The notes: generated by a model from the sequence alone, not told the origin. A stretch of DNA of 64,000 nt from Pseudomonas sp. DNDY-54 (GCF_019880365.1 NZ_CP082271.1:310001-374000); one strand, 5' to 3'; numbered from the stretch's first letter, positions 1 through 8,656 are shown. A program made the numbers and translations.

Positions 1-1179
1 AATGGTCGAGCCCAGATCCGCCGGTAGGCCCAGCCCGTTGGCAAGCAGCGTGCCGCCGCCTTGAACGAAGGCATTCACACCGCCCTGCCCAAAGGCCGTG
101 TAGACCTGTTGCCAGTCGAGCAGAGTGGCGAAACCGGCGGTGCAGCAGATGATCGCCGCCAGCGAAAGCATGCCCTCACCCACGGCACCGAAGTAGCCAA
201 CGAAACGGGCGTCGGTTTCCTTGTCGAGCTGTTTGGAGGTAGTGCCGGATGCGACCAGCCCGTGAAAGCCCGAGATGGCGCCGCAGGCGATGGTCACGAA
301 CAGCAGCGGCACGATGCTCGGGCTGTCGGCCGGCAGCTCAGCGTTGTACGCCGGGGCAACCAGCTCCGGGGCGCCGAACAGCACCGCCAGATAGAGCAGG
401 CCAAGGCCGACGAACAGTTGCAGGCCGTTGATGTAGTCGCGTGGTTGCAGCAGTACCCAGACCGGCAACAGCGAGGCGATGGCGGCGTAGGCAAAGAGCA
501 GCAGAATCCAGAACGACTTGGCGCTTAGCCCCATTACCGTATCCGGCAGGGCGACCGGGTAGGCATTGCCCAGCAGGATCAAGAGATAGAGCACGATGAC
601 GCCGCCCAGCGACGGCCACAGCAGCTTGACGTTGTAGCGGTAGATCAGCTGGCCAATCACCAGCGCCACGGCAATCGCTCCCCACACGGGAATCACCGAC
701 GTGGGGGTGGAGACCAGCAGGTTGGAGATAACCGCCGCGAAGGCGCCGTTGACCATCAGCAGCACCAGGAAAATCACGACGAGAAACAGGCTGCGCCCAC
801 GCGAGCCGATCAGCCGGCCGCTGAGCATCCCCACCGACTGGCCCTTGTTGCGCGCGCTGGCCCAGAGCGCGCCGAAGTCGTGGATCCCGGCAAAGAAGAT
901 GGTCCCCAGCACCACCCACAGAAACGCTGGTACCCAGCCCCAGATCACCGCGATCGCCGGTCCCACGATAGGCGCCGCGCCCGCCACCGAGGTGAAGTGG
1001 TGGCCCCAGAGCACGAACTTGTTGGTCGGCACGTAATCGACGCCGTCTCGCATGGTATGGGCGGGGGTGCGGTAGTTGGGGTCGAGGCGGTAGATCTTTT
1101 CCGCGATGAACTTCGAGTAGAAGAGATACCCCAGCGACATTGCCGCCAGCCCCACAATCATCAACGCAATCGCACTCAT
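1..1179 (-). CDS. cstA: Carbon starvation protein A family transporter, 3' end outside window
   Basis: Reading down from an ATG at 1179 gives 393 residues with no stop before the window edge, so the C-terminal part is missing. The protein starts MSAIALMIVGLAAMSLGYLF and contains the family-typical stretches around VPTNKFVLWGHHFTSVAGAAPIVGPAIA and FFAGIHDFGALWASARNKG (each read as separate pieces), followed by many hydrophobic helices. CstA-type proteins are inner-membrane permeases for peptides or pyruvate induced on carbon limitation; which substrate applies here cannot be told. The start is supported by AGGAG about 7 bases upstream. A start further upstream in this frame has no ribosome site. 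Confidence 0.93.
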   Translation of the reverse strand, partial: MSAIALMIVGLAAMSLGYLFYSKFIAEKIYRLDPNYRTPAHTMRDGVDYVPTNKFVLWGHHFTSVAGAAPIVGPAIAVIWGWVPAFLWVVLGTIFFAGIHDFGALWASARNKGQSVGMLSGRLIGSRGRSLFLVVIFLVLLMVNGAFAAVISNLLVSTPTSVIPVWGAIAVALVIGQLIYRYNVKLLWPSLGGVIVLYLLILLGNAYPVALPDTVMGLSAKSFWILLLFAYAAIASLLPVWVLLQPRDYINGLQLFVGLGLLYLAVLFGAPELVAPAYNAELPADSPSIVPLLFVTIACGAISGFHGLVASGTTSKQLDKETDARFVGYFGAVGEGMLSLAAIICCTAGFATLLDWQQVYTAFGQGGVNAFVQGGGTLLANGLGLPADLGSTI

Positions 1180-1709
1180 CTGAAAGCTCCTCGCACGCGT
1201 GCCCGGTCCAGGCATCACGCAGGCTTGGGCTGTTGCCCGGACTTGACTGATTGAGCTTCGAGCGACTGTGGCGCAAAAGGTTTCGCCGCCCATCAGGGGC
1301 GCTGTCAGCGGGCGCGGCGGCCGAGCGCTGGCGTCTGGAACGGCCAGGCTGAGCCGTCCGTTGATAGCGAAACGCGAACCCTGGCCGGCGGTTCAGGTCC
1401 GTTGAAAGACGCGCCAGAAATTCTGGAGCTGGTCATGGACCGCCTCACGTCGCTGTCGCCAGTCAGCATCAATGCCGATTTGCAGATGCGCCTCGTCAGT
1501 TGCCCGGTCCGCGACACTCTCCTGGCCAATGTCCTATGAACCGGTGACAAGGCGCGCCATTGCAGCATGCCCAACAGCACATTGCTGGGCCGGCCGGTCA
1601 ATCGGGCGCCGTCCCCGGTGTGGGTATTCATAGCGCTGCGGGTGGCGCGAAGGCGGTCAGTCGATTCGTCGTTCCCACCCCAACCCACTGACCACAACAA
1701 GGAGCAGTA
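1180..1709. other. 530-bp gap between cstA and the mnh operon
   Basis: No convincing gene. On the + strand one frame is open from about 1261 to a TGA at 1535 and its second half (about 1381-1537) reads like real protein (…DAPEILELVMDRLTSLSPV…), but it has no good start codon or ribosome site; it may be the tail of a decayed gene. The cstA promoter (reading left) and the mnh promoter (reading right) must both lie here; I could not pick a convincing -35/-10 pair for either. Confidence 0.5.
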
Positions 1710-2204
1710 ATGATGGAACGAAGCGGGTCACGTATTCGCTGGCTCGACGGGCTGGGTTGGGTGCTGATCTACGCGCTGATCTGGGCGCTTTTCGCCGAGG
1801 GTGACGGCTGGCCGATCGGCGTACCGAGCATATTGCTCGCCGCAGGGCTATCGCTCTGGTTGGGCTTGAACCCATGGAAGCCCTCATTGCTCGCGTTGCC
1901 GGGTTTCGTCTGGTTTTTTCTGGGGCGCATGGCGTTGGGTGCCTGGGACGTAGCGGTGCGTGCGCTCCACCCTCGGCGGCCATTACAGCCGGCATGGCTC
2001 GACTATCAATTGCGTAGCGAATCGCCGCGGGTACGGTTGATGCTGTCGGCACTGGTCGGTTTGCTTCCGGGCACCCTGGCGTCACGGGTCGAGGCGGACT
2101 GCATGCGCGTGCATGTGCTGGATCAGCGGCAGTCGTGGGAGCCGACCGTCGTCGAGTTGGAAGCACGTCTGGTGCGGCTGATGTGCGCTGAGGGCGGGCG
2201 CTGA
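1710..2204 (+). CDS. mnhE: Mrp/Mnh antiporter subunit E
   Basis: 164-residue membrane protein of the MnhE/MrpE family, a small accessory subunit of multisubunit Na+(K+)/H+ antiporters in the inner membrane. It opens with RWLDGLGWVLIYALIWALF, has a second helix pair near residues 45-80 (LPGFVWFFLGRMALGAWDVA) and the family's C-terminal soluble half (LVGLLPGTLASRVEAD, VHVLDQ). The start is fixed by a strong AAGGAGCAGTA ribosome site directly before ATG. It is the first gene of an eight-gene run; its TGA overlaps the ATG of mnhF by one base, so translation is probably coupled. Confidence 0.93.
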   Translation: MMERSGSRIRWLDGLGWVLIYALIWALFAEGDGWPIGVPSILLAAGLSLWLGLNPWKPSLLALPGFVWFFLGRMALGAWDVAVRALHPRRPLQPAWLDYQLRSESPRVRLMLSALVGLLPGTLASRVEADCMRVHVLDQRQSWEPTVVELEARLVRLMCAEGGR

Positions 2205-2455
2205 TGGCGCTGTACTCGACGCTCTTGCTGCTGACGATCATCGTCGGCCTGGGCCGCGTGGTGCTCGGGCCGCAGCGTGTGGACCGGCTCTTGGCGATCC
2301 AGCTGTTCGGCACGGCCGGCACGGCGCTGCTGCTGGTGCTGGCGCAATGGCAGGAGCAACCGGCGCTGCGCGATGTGGCGTTATTGCTGGGCCTGCTGGC
2401 GGCGGTCGCGAGTGCCGCGCTGGTCCAGCTGTTGCGACGGAGCCGCCATGATTGA
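2204..2455 (+). CDS. mnhF: Mrp/Mnh antiporter subunit F
   Basis: 83-residue protein with three hydrophobic segments and the family signature VLGPQRVDRLLAIQLFGT near residues 20-40, matching MnhF/MrpF. It is a small membrane subunit of the antiporter complex and is essential for complex assembly in studied Mrp systems. The ATG overlaps the mnhE stop (TGATG) and the reading frame runs 8 bases into mnhG, typical of this operon. Confidence 0.92.
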   Translation: MALYSTLLLLTIIVGLGRVVLGPQRVDRLLAIQLFGTAGTALLLVLAQWQEQPALRDVALLLGLLAAVASAALVQLLRRSRHD

Positions 2456-2744
2456 TCAGGTCCTCGCGGTCTTGAGTTGGCTGTTGCTGATCGGCGGGTT
2501 GCTGTTTTTCGCCGCCGGCAGCATCGGCCTGCTGCGTTTTCCCGATACGGTCAGTCGTCTACACGCCCTGACCAAGGCTGACACGTTGGGACTTGGGCTG
2601 GTGATCGCCGGTCTTTCGATTCGCGCCGAGAGCCTCCTCGAAGTGGGGCAGATGTTGTTGATATGGCTCTTGCTGCTGGCGTCCAGCGCCACCGCCTGCC
2701 AACTGCTGGCGCGTCAGGCCGGCGAGGAGGCAGACGATGACTGA
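2448..2744 (+). CDS. mnhG: Mrp/Mnh antiporter subunit G
   Basis: 98-residue MnhG/MrpG family membrane protein with the conserved core GSIGLLRFPDTVSRLHALTK (residues about 25-44) followed by ADTLGLGLVIAGL. The frame stays open upstream inside mnhF, but the ATG at 2448 gives the family length and overlaps the end of mnhF by 8 bases. The stop overlaps the start of the next gene by 8 bases. Three transmembrane helices are expected. Confidence 0.93.
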   Translation: MIDQVLAVLSWLLLIGGLLFFAAGSIGLLRFPDTVSRLHALTKADTLGLGLVIAGLSIRAESLLEVGQMLLIWLLLLASSATACQLLARQAGEEADDD

Positions 2745-3648
2745 GTGGTTGCTCGACGGCGCGCTCGGCCTGTTGGTGCTTGGTCTTGCTTTCGGCGCAC
2801 TGCACGGGCGGAATCTGTATGCCAGCGTGCTGCTGTTCATTGCCTTTGGGCTGGCGCTGGCGTTGATTTGGGCGCGCCTGGGCGCAACGGATCTGGCGCT
2901 GGCCGAGGCGGCCATCGGGGCGGGATTAACCGGGGTGTTGTTGTTCGCGGCACTGGCGCGGCAGCCGGGGCCGGCTGAGCTGCCGGAAATGACCCCGATC
3001 CGCCAGCGCCTGGCCGCCGCGGTCGTGGTGCTGCCCTTGTTGATCATGCTGGTGCAGGGGCTTGCTCCGCTGGCTGATCGGGTGTCCACGCTGCCGGCCG
3101 AGATCGACCGCGTGCTGCCACAAACCGGCGTCAGCCATCCGGTCACCGCCGTGCTGCTCAATTTGCGCGCGTGGGACACACTGCTTGAACTGGCCGTCCT
3201 GCTGCTGGCGCTGCTCGGCGCGCGGCAGCTTGGCCCGCGCCGGCTCGATCTGGCCGAGCCCTGGCCGCTGCTACGTGCCTGGGCGCGAGTATTGGCGCCA
3301 TTGCTGGTGCTGGCCGCCGGCTACATTCTCTGGCGTGGCGCCAGTGCGCCTGGCGGTGCCTTCCAGGCGGGCGCATTACTGGCGGCGGGGGTGGTGTTGC
3401 TGCGCCTGTCCGGGCTGCTGCCGAGGCTGCGCTGGTCCTTCGCGCCGCTGCGGTTGTTGGTGCTGGGTGGTCTCCTGGTGTTTACCGGCGTTGCGGTCTC
3501 TACCGCCTGGCTGGGCGAGGGTTGGCTGAACTACCCTGACGGGTCGGCCAAGCTCGTCATCCTGCTGATCGAGGCGGTGGCCACGTTATCCATCGCTGCG
3601 AGCCTCAGCCTGTTGGTGATTGGCAAAGGTGAGGAGCCGTCCTCATGA
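2737..3648 (+). CDS. mnhB: Mrp/Mnh antiporter subunit B with N-terminal MbhD/DUF4040-like domain
   Basis: 303 residues, about twice the size of a plain MnhB (about 140). Residues 1-75 resemble the DUF4040/MbhD module, which in classical MrpA sits in the C-terminal part: the stretch ATDLALAEAAIGAGLTGVLL matches that module's signature. Residues about 170-300 resemble MnhB (ILWRGASAPGGAFQAGALLA, then GLLVFTGV… and LLIEAVATLSI). The gene therefore seems to supply MrpA's missing C-terminal modules fused to MnhB, comparable to the split modules of archaeal Mbh/Mrp clusters. GGAGG lies 7 bases before ATG. Its end overlaps mnhC by ATGA. Confidence 0.88.
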   Translation: MTEWLLDGALGLLVLGLAFGALHGRNLYASVLLFIAFGLALALIWARLGATDLALAEAAIGAGLTGVLLFAALARQPGPAELPEMTPIRQRLAAAVVVLPLLIMLVQGLAPLADRVSTLPAEIDRVLPQTGVSHPVTAVLLNLRAWDTLLELAVLLLALLGARQLGPRRLDLAEPWPLLRAWARVLAPLLVLAAGYILWRGASAPGGAFQAGALLAAGVVLLRLSGLLPRLRWSFAPLRLLVLGGLLVFTGVAVSTAWLGEGWLNYPDGSAKLVILLIEAVATLSIAASLSLLVIGKGEEPSS

Positions 3649-3926
3649 GCAGCGCACTGTTCTGGATGGCCATCGGAGCCGCGCTCTGGCTGCTCGGCCT
3701 GCATGGGCTGGTGACCCTTCGCCAGGCGCTGCGGAGGATCATCGCCTTCAACCTGATGGGCAGCGGGGTGTTTTTGGTGCTGATTGCGCTGGCGGCGCGC
3801 AGCCAGCCGAGCGATCCCCTGCTGGTCGCCCTGGTGGTCACCGGGCTGGTGGTGGCAGTCAGTGCGACAGCGCTGGCCTTGCGCTTGGCCGGGGTGGTGC
3901 AGGGTAATGGGGAGCGGCGCCCATGA
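3645..3926 (+). CDS. mnhC: Mrp/Mnh antiporter subunit C (NuoK-like)
   Basis: 93-residue three-helix protein of the MnhC/NuoK family. It contains LRQALRRIIAFNLMGSGVFL and the closing stretch DPLLVALVVTGLVVAVSATA, which corresponds to the family's DPLPQALVLTAIVI motif. MnhC is the homologue of complex I subunit NuoK and is thought to line the cation/proton path. ATGA overlaps join it to both neighbours. The length is slightly short compared with many MnhC proteins (about 110), from a truncated C-terminus. Confidence 0.92.
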   Translation: MSSALFWMAIGAALWLLGLHGLVTLRQALRRIIAFNLMGSGVFLVLIALAARSQPSDPLLVALVVTGLVVAVSATALALRLAGVVQGNGERRP

Positions 3927-5347
3927 ACCTGGCCTTGCTGAGTCTCGCGTTGCCACTGCTCGGGGGGCTGCTGCTGGTGCTGCTACAACCGCGGCATAAC
4001 GGCCTGTGGGTGATCGCCATCAGCCTCGCCAGTCTGCTGGCGGCATCTGCGGCGCTGCACGAGGTGATGCAGCTGGGCCCGCAACTGTTGCATATCGGCG
4101 GTTGGGATACTCCGTTGGCCATCCGCTTCCAGCTCACTCCGCTGACCGCGTTGCTGATGGTGTTCACCGCCGGCTTGCATCTGCTGGTAGCGCTTTATGC
4201 CGCGCGTAGCCCACATGCCACGGGCAGTGAGGACTACTGGCCGTTGTCCTGCCTGTTGCATGGGGCCCTGGCGGCGTTGTGGCTGTCGGCGGACCTGTTC
4301 AACCTCTACGTCACGCTCGAACTGCTCAGCCTGACGGCGGTGGCGCTGGTGGCGCTGGCCGGGCGCAAGGCCTACCGTCCCGCCTTCAACTACCTGATGC
4401 TGTCGCTGGCCGGATCGCTCGCCTATCTGTTCGGTGTCGCGCTGTTGTATGGCCGTTACGGTGTGCTCGATGTCCTGCTGCTGGCGGAACTGGCCGAGGC
4501 GGACGCCAGCACCCGCCTGGCGCTGCTGTTGATGAGCGTCGGCCTGATGCTCAAGGCCGCATTGTGGCCGCTGCACCTGTGGTTGCCGCCGGCACACTCC
4601 GGCGCGCCAACGGCCGTCAGCGCGCTGCTCTCGGCGCTGGTGGTCAAAGGGCCGATCTACATCCTCTGGCTGGTCTGGAGTCAGATCGCCCCGCCCGAAC
4701 TGGGACGCCAGGCGGGTGTGCTGTTTGCGGCCGCCGGCATTCTCGCGCTGATTTCCGGCGGCTGGTCGGCGCTGCGCGCGCCGCGACTGAAAATGCTCGT
4801 GGCGTACTCGACGGTCGCGCAGCTGGGCTATGCGTTGCTGACGTTAGGGCTGCTGCTGCACTGGCAGGAGCCGCGCATGACGGCGGCGCTGTGGCTGTTC
4901 ATCCTCGCTCACGGTCTGGCCAAGGTGTCGATGTTTCTCGCTGCCGGTGAGCTGCAGCGCGTGCTCGGCACGCGTCGGGTGCGCGCGCTCAAAGGTGCCA
5001 GTCAGAACATGCCGGTGGCTATGGCGACCTTTGCCGTGGCCGGCGCCAGCCTGATCGGCTTGCCGCCGAGCGGGGGCTTTCTGGCCAAATGGCTGTTACT
5101 TCAGCCGCTGTTCGAGCAGCCGCAGCATTGGCCTTGGGCGTTCGGCGTGCTGCTCGGCACGCTGATGTCCGCTGCCTATGTGTTTCGAGTGGTGGCGCTG
5201 GGCTTCGACCGTGCGCGGCCGAACCCGCCCAGTGTCGTGCCCGATCGCCTTGCACAATGGCTGGCCATGCTGCCGGCGCTACTGGTGCTCAGCCTGGCGC
5301 TGATCAGCGAGCCCCTGCTGCTCTGGCTTGGCGGGGTCGCACGATGA
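3923..5347 (+). CDS. mnhD: Mrp/Mnh antiporter subunit D, copy 1
   Basis: 474-residue polytopic membrane protein of the NuoM/NuoN/MnhD (proton-conducting subunit) family. The key charged residues are present: Glu133 in LYVTLELLSL, Lys211 in LMLKAALWPLHLWLPPAHSG and Lys242 in LVVKGPIYIL; in complex I these buried Glu/Lys residues carry protons. It is the first of three consecutive D-type genes. ATGA overlaps at both ends. By sequence this copy is the most standard MnhD of the three. Confidence 0.93.
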   Translation: MNLALLSLALPLLGGLLLVLLQPRHNGLWVIAISLASLLAASAALHEVMQLGPQLLHIGGWDTPLAIRFQLTPLTALLMVFTAGLHLLVALYAARSPHATGSEDYWPLSCLLHGALAALWLSADLFNLYVTLELLSLTAVALVALAGRKAYRPAFNYLMLSLAGSLAYLFGVALLYGRYGVLDVLLLAELAEADASTRLALLLMSVGLMLKAALWPLHLWLPPAHSGAPTAVSALLSALVVKGPIYILWLVWSQIAPPELGRQAGVLFAAAGILALISGGWSALRAPRLKMLVAYSTVAQLGYALLTLGLLLHWQEPRMTAALWLFILAHGLAKVSMFLAAGELQRVLGTRRVRALKGASQNMPVAMATFAVAGASLIGLPPSGGFLAKWLLLQPLFEQPQHWPWAFGVLLGTLMSAAYVFRVVALGFDRARPNPPSVVPDRLAQWLAMLPALLVLSLALISEPLLLWLGGVAR

Positions 5348-6840
5348 GCTGGACCAACTGGCTGCCATTGGCAATCGTCCTCAGTTCGTTGGTGCCGGGA
5401 TTGCTGATATTCACCCTGCGCGAGGATCAGCAGCGGACCCGGGTGGCGCTGAACCTGTGCGGTGTAGGCGTCAAATTGCTCTTGGTGGGCGCGATGATCT
5501 ACGGCGTCAGCCGTGGCCTCGAGTTTCGCTTCAGCCTGCCGTTCCTCCCCGGCGCGCCGCTGGTGTTGCAAGGCGACGCGCTGTCACTGCTGTTCGTCGC
5601 GCTGTCGTCGGTGCTGTGGATGGCGACGACGATCTACGCCATCGGCTATCTGGAGAAGTCGCCGCTGCGTTCGCGCTTCTTCGGCTATTTCAGCCTGTGC
5701 GTCAGCGCCACGGTTGGCCTGGCCCTGGCGGGAAATCTGGTCAGTTTCTTGCTGTTCTACGAGATGCTGACCTTGGCGACCTTTCCGCTGGTGGTGCATC
5801 GTGGCACGCCTGAAGCGCTGCGCGCCGGGCGGGTCTACCTGGCCTACACCGTGGGCGGCGGTGCGCTGGTGCTGATGGGCGTAGCGCTGCTGCACGGCCT
5901 CGCGGGCGGGCAGGATTTCCAGCCCGGTGGCTATCTGCTCGAGGCCGTCGGCGAGCACGATCTGGCACTGCGCGTGGCGTTCGTGCTGCTGGTCGCCGGG
6001 CTCGGCGTCAAGGCGGCGTTGATTCCGCTGCACGGCTGGTTGCCGCAGGCAATGGTGGCGCCCGCGCCGGTCAGTGCGCTGCTGCACGCTGTCGCCGTGG
6101 TCAAGGCCGGCGCGTTCGGCATCATCCGGGTGGTCTATGACGTGTTCGGCGCCGAGGCGCTAGCCCGGCTGGACATGGCCGGGCCGCTGCTCTGGCTGGC
6201 CGCCGCGACAATTCTTTACGGGTCGCTACGGGCGCTGCAGCAACAGGAACTGAAGAAACGCCTGGCCTATTCGACCATCAGTCAGGTGTCCTACGTGACC
6301 CTCGGCGTCGCGCTGCTCGGGCCAATTGCAGCGGTGGGCGGTCTGGTGCACCTGGTGCATCAGGGGCTGATGAAGGTGACGCTGTTCTATTGCGCCGGTA
6401 ATTTCGCCGAAACGCTGGGTATCCATCGCATTCGCGAAATGGATGGGGTGGGCCGACGCATGCCATTGACCATGACCGCCTTCAGCATCGGCGCGCTGGG
6501 GATGATCGGCATTCCACCGATCGCCGGCTTCGTCAGCAAATGGGCGCTGGGCATGGGCGCGCTGGAGGTTGGTCAGGACTGGGTATTGCTGGTGCTGATG
6601 GGGTCGGCGTTGCTCAACGCGGGCTATTTCCTGCCGCTGTTGTGGCGCGGCTGGTTTGCCGAACCGGCTGATTGGCACGAAGACAACTGGCGCGAGGAGC
6701 GCTGGGAGACGCACTGGATGCTGTTGCTGCCGGCGATGTTTACCGCGCTACTGGCGGTGGTGGTGGGCGTGCTCGCCGGCACCGCCCTAAGCCCGCTGGG
6801 GTGGGCGCAGCTGATCGTGCGGCGGGAGTTCGAACTATGA
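5344..6840 (+). CDS. Mrp/Mnh antiporter subunit D, copy 2
   Basis: 498-residue second NuoM/MnhD-type subunit. Conserved charges are Glu140 (LLFYEMLTLATFPLV), Lys223 (GLGVKAALIPLHGWLPQAM) and Lys254 (VAVVKAGAFGI), so it should be proton-competent. The ATG at 5344 overlaps the preceding stop as ATGA; the frame is open much further upstream inside copy 1 but that part is antisense-like noise in composition. Sequence is only distantly related to copies 1 and 3, so this is an old divergence and not a recent tandem duplication. It may take the place of the MnhA core, which is missing here. Confidence 0.92.
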   Translation: MSWTNWLPLAIVLSSLVPGLLIFTLREDQQRTRVALNLCGVGVKLLLVGAMIYGVSRGLEFRFSLPFLPGAPLVLQGDALSLLFVALSSVLWMATTIYAIGYLEKSPLRSRFFGYFSLCVSATVGLALAGNLVSFLLFYEMLTLATFPLVVHRGTPEALRAGRVYLAYTVGGGALVLMGVALLHGLAGGQDFQPGGYLLEAVGEHDLALRVAFVLLVAGLGVKAALIPLHGWLPQAMVAPAPVSALLHAVAVVKAGAFGIIRVVYDVFGAEALARLDMAGPLLWLAAATILYGSLRALQQQELKKRLAYSTISQVSYVTLGVALLGPIAAVGGLVHLVHQGLMKVTLFYCAGNFAETLGIHRIREMDGVGRRMPLTMTAFSIGALGMIGIPPIAGFVSKWALGMGALEVGQDWVLLVLMGSALLNAGYFLPLLWRGWFAEPADWHEDNWREERWETHWMLLLPAMFTALLAVVVGVLAGTALSPLGWAQLIVRREFEL

Positions 6841-8489
6841 GCGCCTGGCTGTGGCTCCTCGTCCCGCTGGCGCCATTACTCGCCGGTTTGGGCTTGCTGA
6901 CCCTGCGCGATCGCGCGATCGGTTGGCTCTGGCTGGCGTGCGTACCCGCGTTAGCCATGGTCATCTGGCCGATGCCCGCGCTGGACTTGCCTATGTTGTG
7001 GGAGGGCGTGCGCTGGGGGGCGGACGATCTATTGAACCGCGCCTGGCTCGGCTTCACGGCGCTGCTCTGGGGCTGCGCGGGAGTCTTTGCCAGCAGCAGT
7101 CAACGGGATGACCCGAAACGCATGCGCTTCTGGACGTTCTGGCTGCTGGCGCTCTCAGGCAACCTGTTGCTGATCATCGCCACCGATGCGCTGAGCTTCT
7201 ATCTCGGCTTCAGTGCCATGAGCCTTTCTGCCTACGGATTGATCGTGCACCAGGGCGGCCCTGGGCCCCGTCGAGCAGGGCGGCTGTACCTGCAACTGGC
7301 GATCTGTGGCGAAATGGCGCTGCTGGCGGCGCTGATGCTGCGCAGCCATGCGGCGGACGGTGACTTCTCGTTTGTCGCCTGGCAGACATTGCCGATGGAT
7401 GGGCTCACCTTGCTGCTGTTGCTGATCGGCCTCGGCTTGAAAGCCGGGTTCTGGCCCTTGCACGTGTGGCTGCCCCTGGCGCACCCGGCCGCGCCGGCAC
7501 CGGCCAGTGCGGTACTGTCCGGCGCGATGCTCAAGGCGGGTTTTCTCGGTCTCTGGCGTTGCTTGCCTGAACAGGATTCGTTGCTGTCCGGCTGGGCCGA
7601 CGTGCTGCTCGCCGTCGGCATCTTCGGCGCGATCTACCCAGCGCTGCTGGGGCTATGCGCGGGCAAGGCCAAGGCAGTTCTGGCTTACTCGTCTGTCAGC
7701 CAGATGGGCTATCTGTTGATGTTGCTGGCGCTGGCCTGGCACCACCCGCAGCAGCGACAGGCGCTGACCGTCGTGCTGGTGCTCTACGGCGTACATCATG
7801 GGTTGGCCAAAGGGGCGCTGTTCCTTGCGGCTGGCCTGATCCACGCCGGGCGTTTGCCGCGCAGCGGTTGGCTGCTGTTGGCGGTGCCTGCGCTGGCGAT
7901 CATCGGACTGCCGTTGACCAGCGGTGGTGCCGTGAAGACGGCGCTGAAAGACGCCTGGCATGCCGGCGCGTTCGAAGCCTGGCTGCCTTGGTTGACCGTT
8001 AGCAGCCTGACCACCGCCTTGTTGCTAACCCGCGCGCTGTGGCTGCTACATCGCGATGCCACGGATGCGCCGAGTAGCCGACCACCCGTGCTGCAGGTAT
8101 TGCCTTGGGCCTTGCTCAGCAGTTTGTCGCTGCTGTTGCCATGGGCTTGGCCCGCCTTGCGCGCGCCTATGCTGCATGGGCTGTACCCGGGCGGCGTCTG
8201 GGCGGCACTCTGGCCGTTGCTGGTAGCGCTCGGCATCGCGGGAGTGGCCATAACGCGGGGGTGGGCAGTGCCCGCGTGGCTCGCCAGCATGCCCGATCCG
8301 GTGCTGTGGTCATCACTGAAACTCAAACGGCTGGTGCAGCGGCCGCCGTTGGCCGTGCCGGTGTTCCATCCGGATCGGTCGCGCTGGCGCCGCCGCGAGC
8401 GTCGTTGGAATCGCTTCTGGAATAGAGGTGCACTCGCACTAAGTACTGGGCTGCTGGCCGCGTTATTGTGGTTGGGCTGGTTGTGGTAA
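6837..8489 (+). CDS. Mrp/Mnh antiporter subunit D-like, copy 3, missing the conserved helix glutamate
   Basis: 550-residue third NuoM/NuoL-type membrane subunit, ATGA-overlapped with copy 2. The two lysines are kept (Lys202 in GLGLKAGFWPLHVWLPLAHP, Lys233 in AMLKAGFLGLW) but the region that holds the conserved glutamate in the other copies reads SFYLGFSAMSLSAYGL (residues 120-135) and has no acidic residue. About 90 extra C-terminal residues include a Lys/Arg-rich loop (LKLKRLVQRPP, RSRWRRRERRW) before a last helix. It resembles the large subunits of hydrogenase-4/formate hydrogenlyase membrane arms. It is the last gene of the operon. Confidence 0.88.
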   Translation: MSAWLWLLVPLAPLLAGLGLLTLRDRAIGWLWLACVPALAMVIWPMPALDLPMLWEGVRWGADDLLNRAWLGFTALLWGCAGVFASSSQRDDPKRMRFWTFWLLALSGNLLLIIATDALSFYLGFSAMSLSAYGLIVHQGGPGPRRAGRLYLQLAICGEMALLAALMLRSHAADGDFSFVAWQTLPMDGLTLLLLLIGLGLKAGFWPLHVWLPLAHPAAPAPASAVLSGAMLKAGFLGLWRCLPEQDSLLSGWADVLLAVGIFGAIYPALLGLCAGKAKAVLAYSSVSQMGYLLMLLALAWHHPQQRQALTVVLVLYGVHHGLAKGALFLAAGLIHAGRLPRSGWLLLAVPALAIIGLPLTSGGAVKTALKDAWHAGAFEAWLPWLTVSSLTTALLLTRALWLLHRDATDAPSSRPPVLQVLPWALLSSLSLLLPWAWPALRAPMLHGLYPGGVWAALWPLLVALGIAGVAITRGWAVPAWLASMPDPVLWSSLKLKRLVQRPPLAVPVFHPDRSRWRRRERRWNRFWNRGALALSTGLLAALLWLGWLW

Positions 8490-8614
8490 CACTTGTAGTT
8501 GCTCGCTCGTGTTAGTTATCAAATCGAGCGCTAGCTAATTAATAGCGTTGCGCGCCAAGACAGATAAACAACGAAAAGAAGTACTAACGAAATAACCAAA
8601 TGAAAATCGCGGCA

Positions 8615-8638
8615 ATAAAAAGGCGCCAACGGCGCCTT
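8615..8638 (-). terminator. Rho-independent terminator for the repeat-protein gene
   Basis: On the minus strand the sequence is an AAGGCGCC / GGCGCCTT stem with a three-base loop followed by TTTTATTG. It sits 18 bases past the stop of the gene at 8657-9010 and may also end mnh transcripts coming the other way, since the stem is symmetric. Confidence 0.8.
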
Positions 8639-8656
8639 GAGATGAAGCATTAGGCG

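Noticed and set aside
338..1276. A 312-codon minus-strand frame across the cstA region
   Set aside because: Wrong frame of cstA; the correct frame starts at 1179 and gives a membrane protein.
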